DNA of 14,956 bases from NCBI GenBank assembly GCA_934371505.1, contig CAKRNW010000049.1:1-14956 (forward strand), in the 5' to 3' direction. The notes below the pieces were generated by a model. That model made no database searches. It worked only from the letters and a program-made list of their open reading frames with translations, and was not told where the DNA came from. This DNA comes from an uncultured Lachnospiraceae bacterium (GTDB lineage Bacteria; Bacillota; Clostridia; Lachnospirales; Lachnospiraceae). A program made the translations under genes and the position numbers. Shown here one piece after another: positions 13,777 to 14,956 of this stretch (the stretch's first letter is position 1; every line of letters starts with the position of its first letter).

Positions 13777-14661
13777 TTACTCCTCGTAGCCTACAATGTA
13801 CTCCTCATACAGTGCATCGTAGGTGCCATCCTCTTTTAACTCTTTCAGAGCGGTGTTGAACTGGTCAACCAAAGGTGAACCCTTGGGAAGTGCGATACCA
13901 TACTGCTCAACCTCGAAACCGAATTCAGCACCGGATACAGCAACGATTTTGCCCTCGTTATTTGCCTCAAATACCTTTGCAGGACCCTGGTCTACAATAA
14001 CACAATCTACTTTACCATTCAGTAAATCATTTACAGCGTATACCGATTTGTCGTATGCCTGTACGGTTGCACCTTCGATTTCCTGTGCAGCGTAGTCACC
14101 GGTGGTTCCCATCTGTACACCGATGGTCAGCCCCTTTAAGTCATCCGCGGTTTTGATTTCTGCATCGGACTTCATTACGATGTACTGTACAGCATCAAAG
14201 TAAGGGTCGGCGAAATCTACGGTCTGTTTTCTCTCATCGGTAATGGTCATTGCTGCGATGGAGCAGTCGATTTTAGTTCCGATTGCTGCTACTAAAGCAC
14301 CGAACTCCATATCCTGCCATTCAACGGTCAGACCCAGTTTCTCAGCGATTGCTTCGATGAGCTTTACATCAAATCCATCAGGGGTGCCATTGTCATCCAC
14401 CGTATCAAAGGGCGGGAAAGTCAGGTTGGAACCTACGGTCAGGACGCCGTCCTGAAGGGTTGTTACTGCTGCATCTGCACCTGCAGTCTCGGTTGTCTCT
14501 GCTGTGCTTTCTGTCTCAGCAGCGGTTGTCCCGGTATCTGCTGCACTCTCTACAGTCTGTGCGGTTTCTGTTGTAGTCGCTGCGGTATTGCTGCTGCCAC
14601 AAGCGGTCAGGGATACAGCACCAAGCACAACAGCTAACATGGTTGCGATTGTTTTTTTCAT
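13777..14661 (-). CDS. Polar amino-acid ABC transporter, substrate-binding lipoprotein
   Basis: This 294-residue protein has a lipoprotein signal peptide ending in the lipobox LTAC (C21), so it should be anchored outside the cell by a lipid on that cysteine. A linker rich in Thr, Ala and Glu covers about residues 22-67. The binding domain of SBP family 3 starts at VLTVGSNLTFPPFD. R144 in TDERKQTVDF and D224 in CVIVDQGPA are at the positions that usually hold the amino acid carboxylate and amino groups. The exact amino acid (such as glutamine, arginine or cystine) cannot be settled from sequence alone. The ATG at 14661 is preceded by AGGAGG about 7 nt upstream and a promoter candidate at 14696-14724. 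Confidence 0.95.
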   Translation of the reverse strand: MKKTIATMLAVVLGAVSLTACGSSNTAATTTETAQTVESAADTGTTAAETESTAETTETAGADAAVTTLQDGVLTVGSNLTFPPFDTVDDNGTPDGFDVKLIEAIAEKLGLTVEWQDMEFGALVAAIGTKIDCSIAAMTITDERKQTVDFADPYFDAVQYIVMKSDAEIKTADDLKGLTIGVQMGTTGDYAAQEIEGATVQAYDKSVYAVNDLLNGKVDCVIVDQGPAKVFEANNEGKIVAVSGAEFGFEVEQYGIALPKGSPLVDQFNTALKELKEDGTYDALYEEYIVGYEE

Positions 14662-14695
14662 AATAAATCCTCCTAATATATTTTAACTATCGTCC

Positions 14696-14724
14696 AATAT
14701 AACAGAAGGTGAACCATATTGCAA
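14696..14724 (-). promoter_or_regulatory. Sigma-A-type promoter candidate for the amino-acid transporter operon
   Basis: On the minus strand TTGCAA (14719-14724) and TATATT (14696-14701) are separated by 17 nt. Start of transcription would be near 14689, about 28 nt before the binding-protein ATG. This is likely the main promoter for the tight gene run down to hslO. Confidence 0.6.
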
Positions 14725-14762
14725 CCATAAATTTGCATAAATATTAACCAATATTTGTATTT

Positions 14763-14956
14763 TTATTCATCAAATTGAAAACGATAGCATACCACGCCGT
14801 CAGATAGCGGTGCAAATCCTTCCGGACAGGCATAAACCCCGGGATTTCTCTCATACCATGTAGTAATAGAGAGATACCGGGATATCGTGTGAAAAATAAT
14901 TTTTTCACACGCAAATTTGTGCTTACGCCCCAAATTTGCAGACCGTGAGAAAGGTA
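14763..14956 (-). other. Open frame cut by the right edge, possibly a gene end or chance frame across repeats
   Basis: One minus-strand frame is open from the window edge for 64 codons to a TAA at 14763-14765. Its last part reads like protein (start TTWYERNPGVYACPEGF, end VVCYRFQFDE) with two cysteines and several aromatic residues. The earlier part runs across two hairpin repeats, which argues against normal coding. I do not recognise a family. It could be the true end of a gene, a decayed gene, or chance. Confidence 0.3.
14886..14939. repeat. Two adjacent inverted repeats at the right edge
   Basis: CGTGTGAAAAA/TTTTTCACACG forms an 11-bp stem with a 4-nt loop at 14886-14911. GCAAATTTG/CAAATTTGC forms a 9-bp stem with an 11-nt loop at 14911-14939. 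The two share one base at 14911. They look like the compact intergenic hairpin repeats seen in the other gaps of this window, but the sequence is different. Confidence 0.75.

Overview
The window looks like a chromosomal segment of an anaerobic Gram-positive bacterium of the Clostridia, most likely a Lachnospiraceae-type gut commensal. The evidence is a type I-alpha glutamine synthetase with an ANTAR regulator directly behind it, strong AGGAGG-type ribosome binding sites, diaminopimelate epimerase, a lipoprotein-anchored amino-acid binding protein, and moderate-GC genes separated by AT-rich gaps. All recognisable genes lie on the minus strand, so transcription runs from high to low coordinates. 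No rRNA, tRNA, cas gene, transposase or phage gene was seen. The genus call is inference.

In transcription order: (1) The right edge, 14763-14956, holds hairpin repeats and a short open frame cut by the window end. (2) From about 14690 to 7939 runs one tightly packed set: binding protein, permease and ATPase of a polar amino-acid ABC importer, then a family 2 glycosyltransferase, HisC, a small-multidrug-export-family membrane protein, a SAM methyltransferase and the redox chaperone Hsp33. (3) NAD synthetase (glutamine-hydrolysing) and a small membrane-anchored FMN-binding-like protein follow. (4) A repeat-rich gap at 5017-5391 carries a near-consensus promoter and stacked hairpins ahead of glnA and its ANTAR regulator, which end at a clear terminator at 3078-3122. 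(5) A second gap, 2444-3077, contains an array of five paired inverted octamers with about 64-bp spacing, followed by the dapF promoter. (6) dapF, a PHP-family histidinol-phosphatase, a GNAT acetyltransferase and the start of a membrane-anchored protein then run off the left edge.

Functionally the coding content is mostly nitrogen and amino-acid housekeeping: uptake of a polar amino acid, glutamine synthesis with a probable RNA-binding antitermination regulator, glutamine-dependent NAD synthesis, two steps of histidine synthesis (HisC and histidinol-phosphatase, unlinked) and DAP for lysine and peptidoglycan.

The unusual material is in the gaps. The best candidate for something undescribed is the inverted-repeat array at 2611-2922. 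It is flanked by two short repeat modules that both recur in the glnA leader. These repeats are read directly from the sequence. Any function for them is inference.
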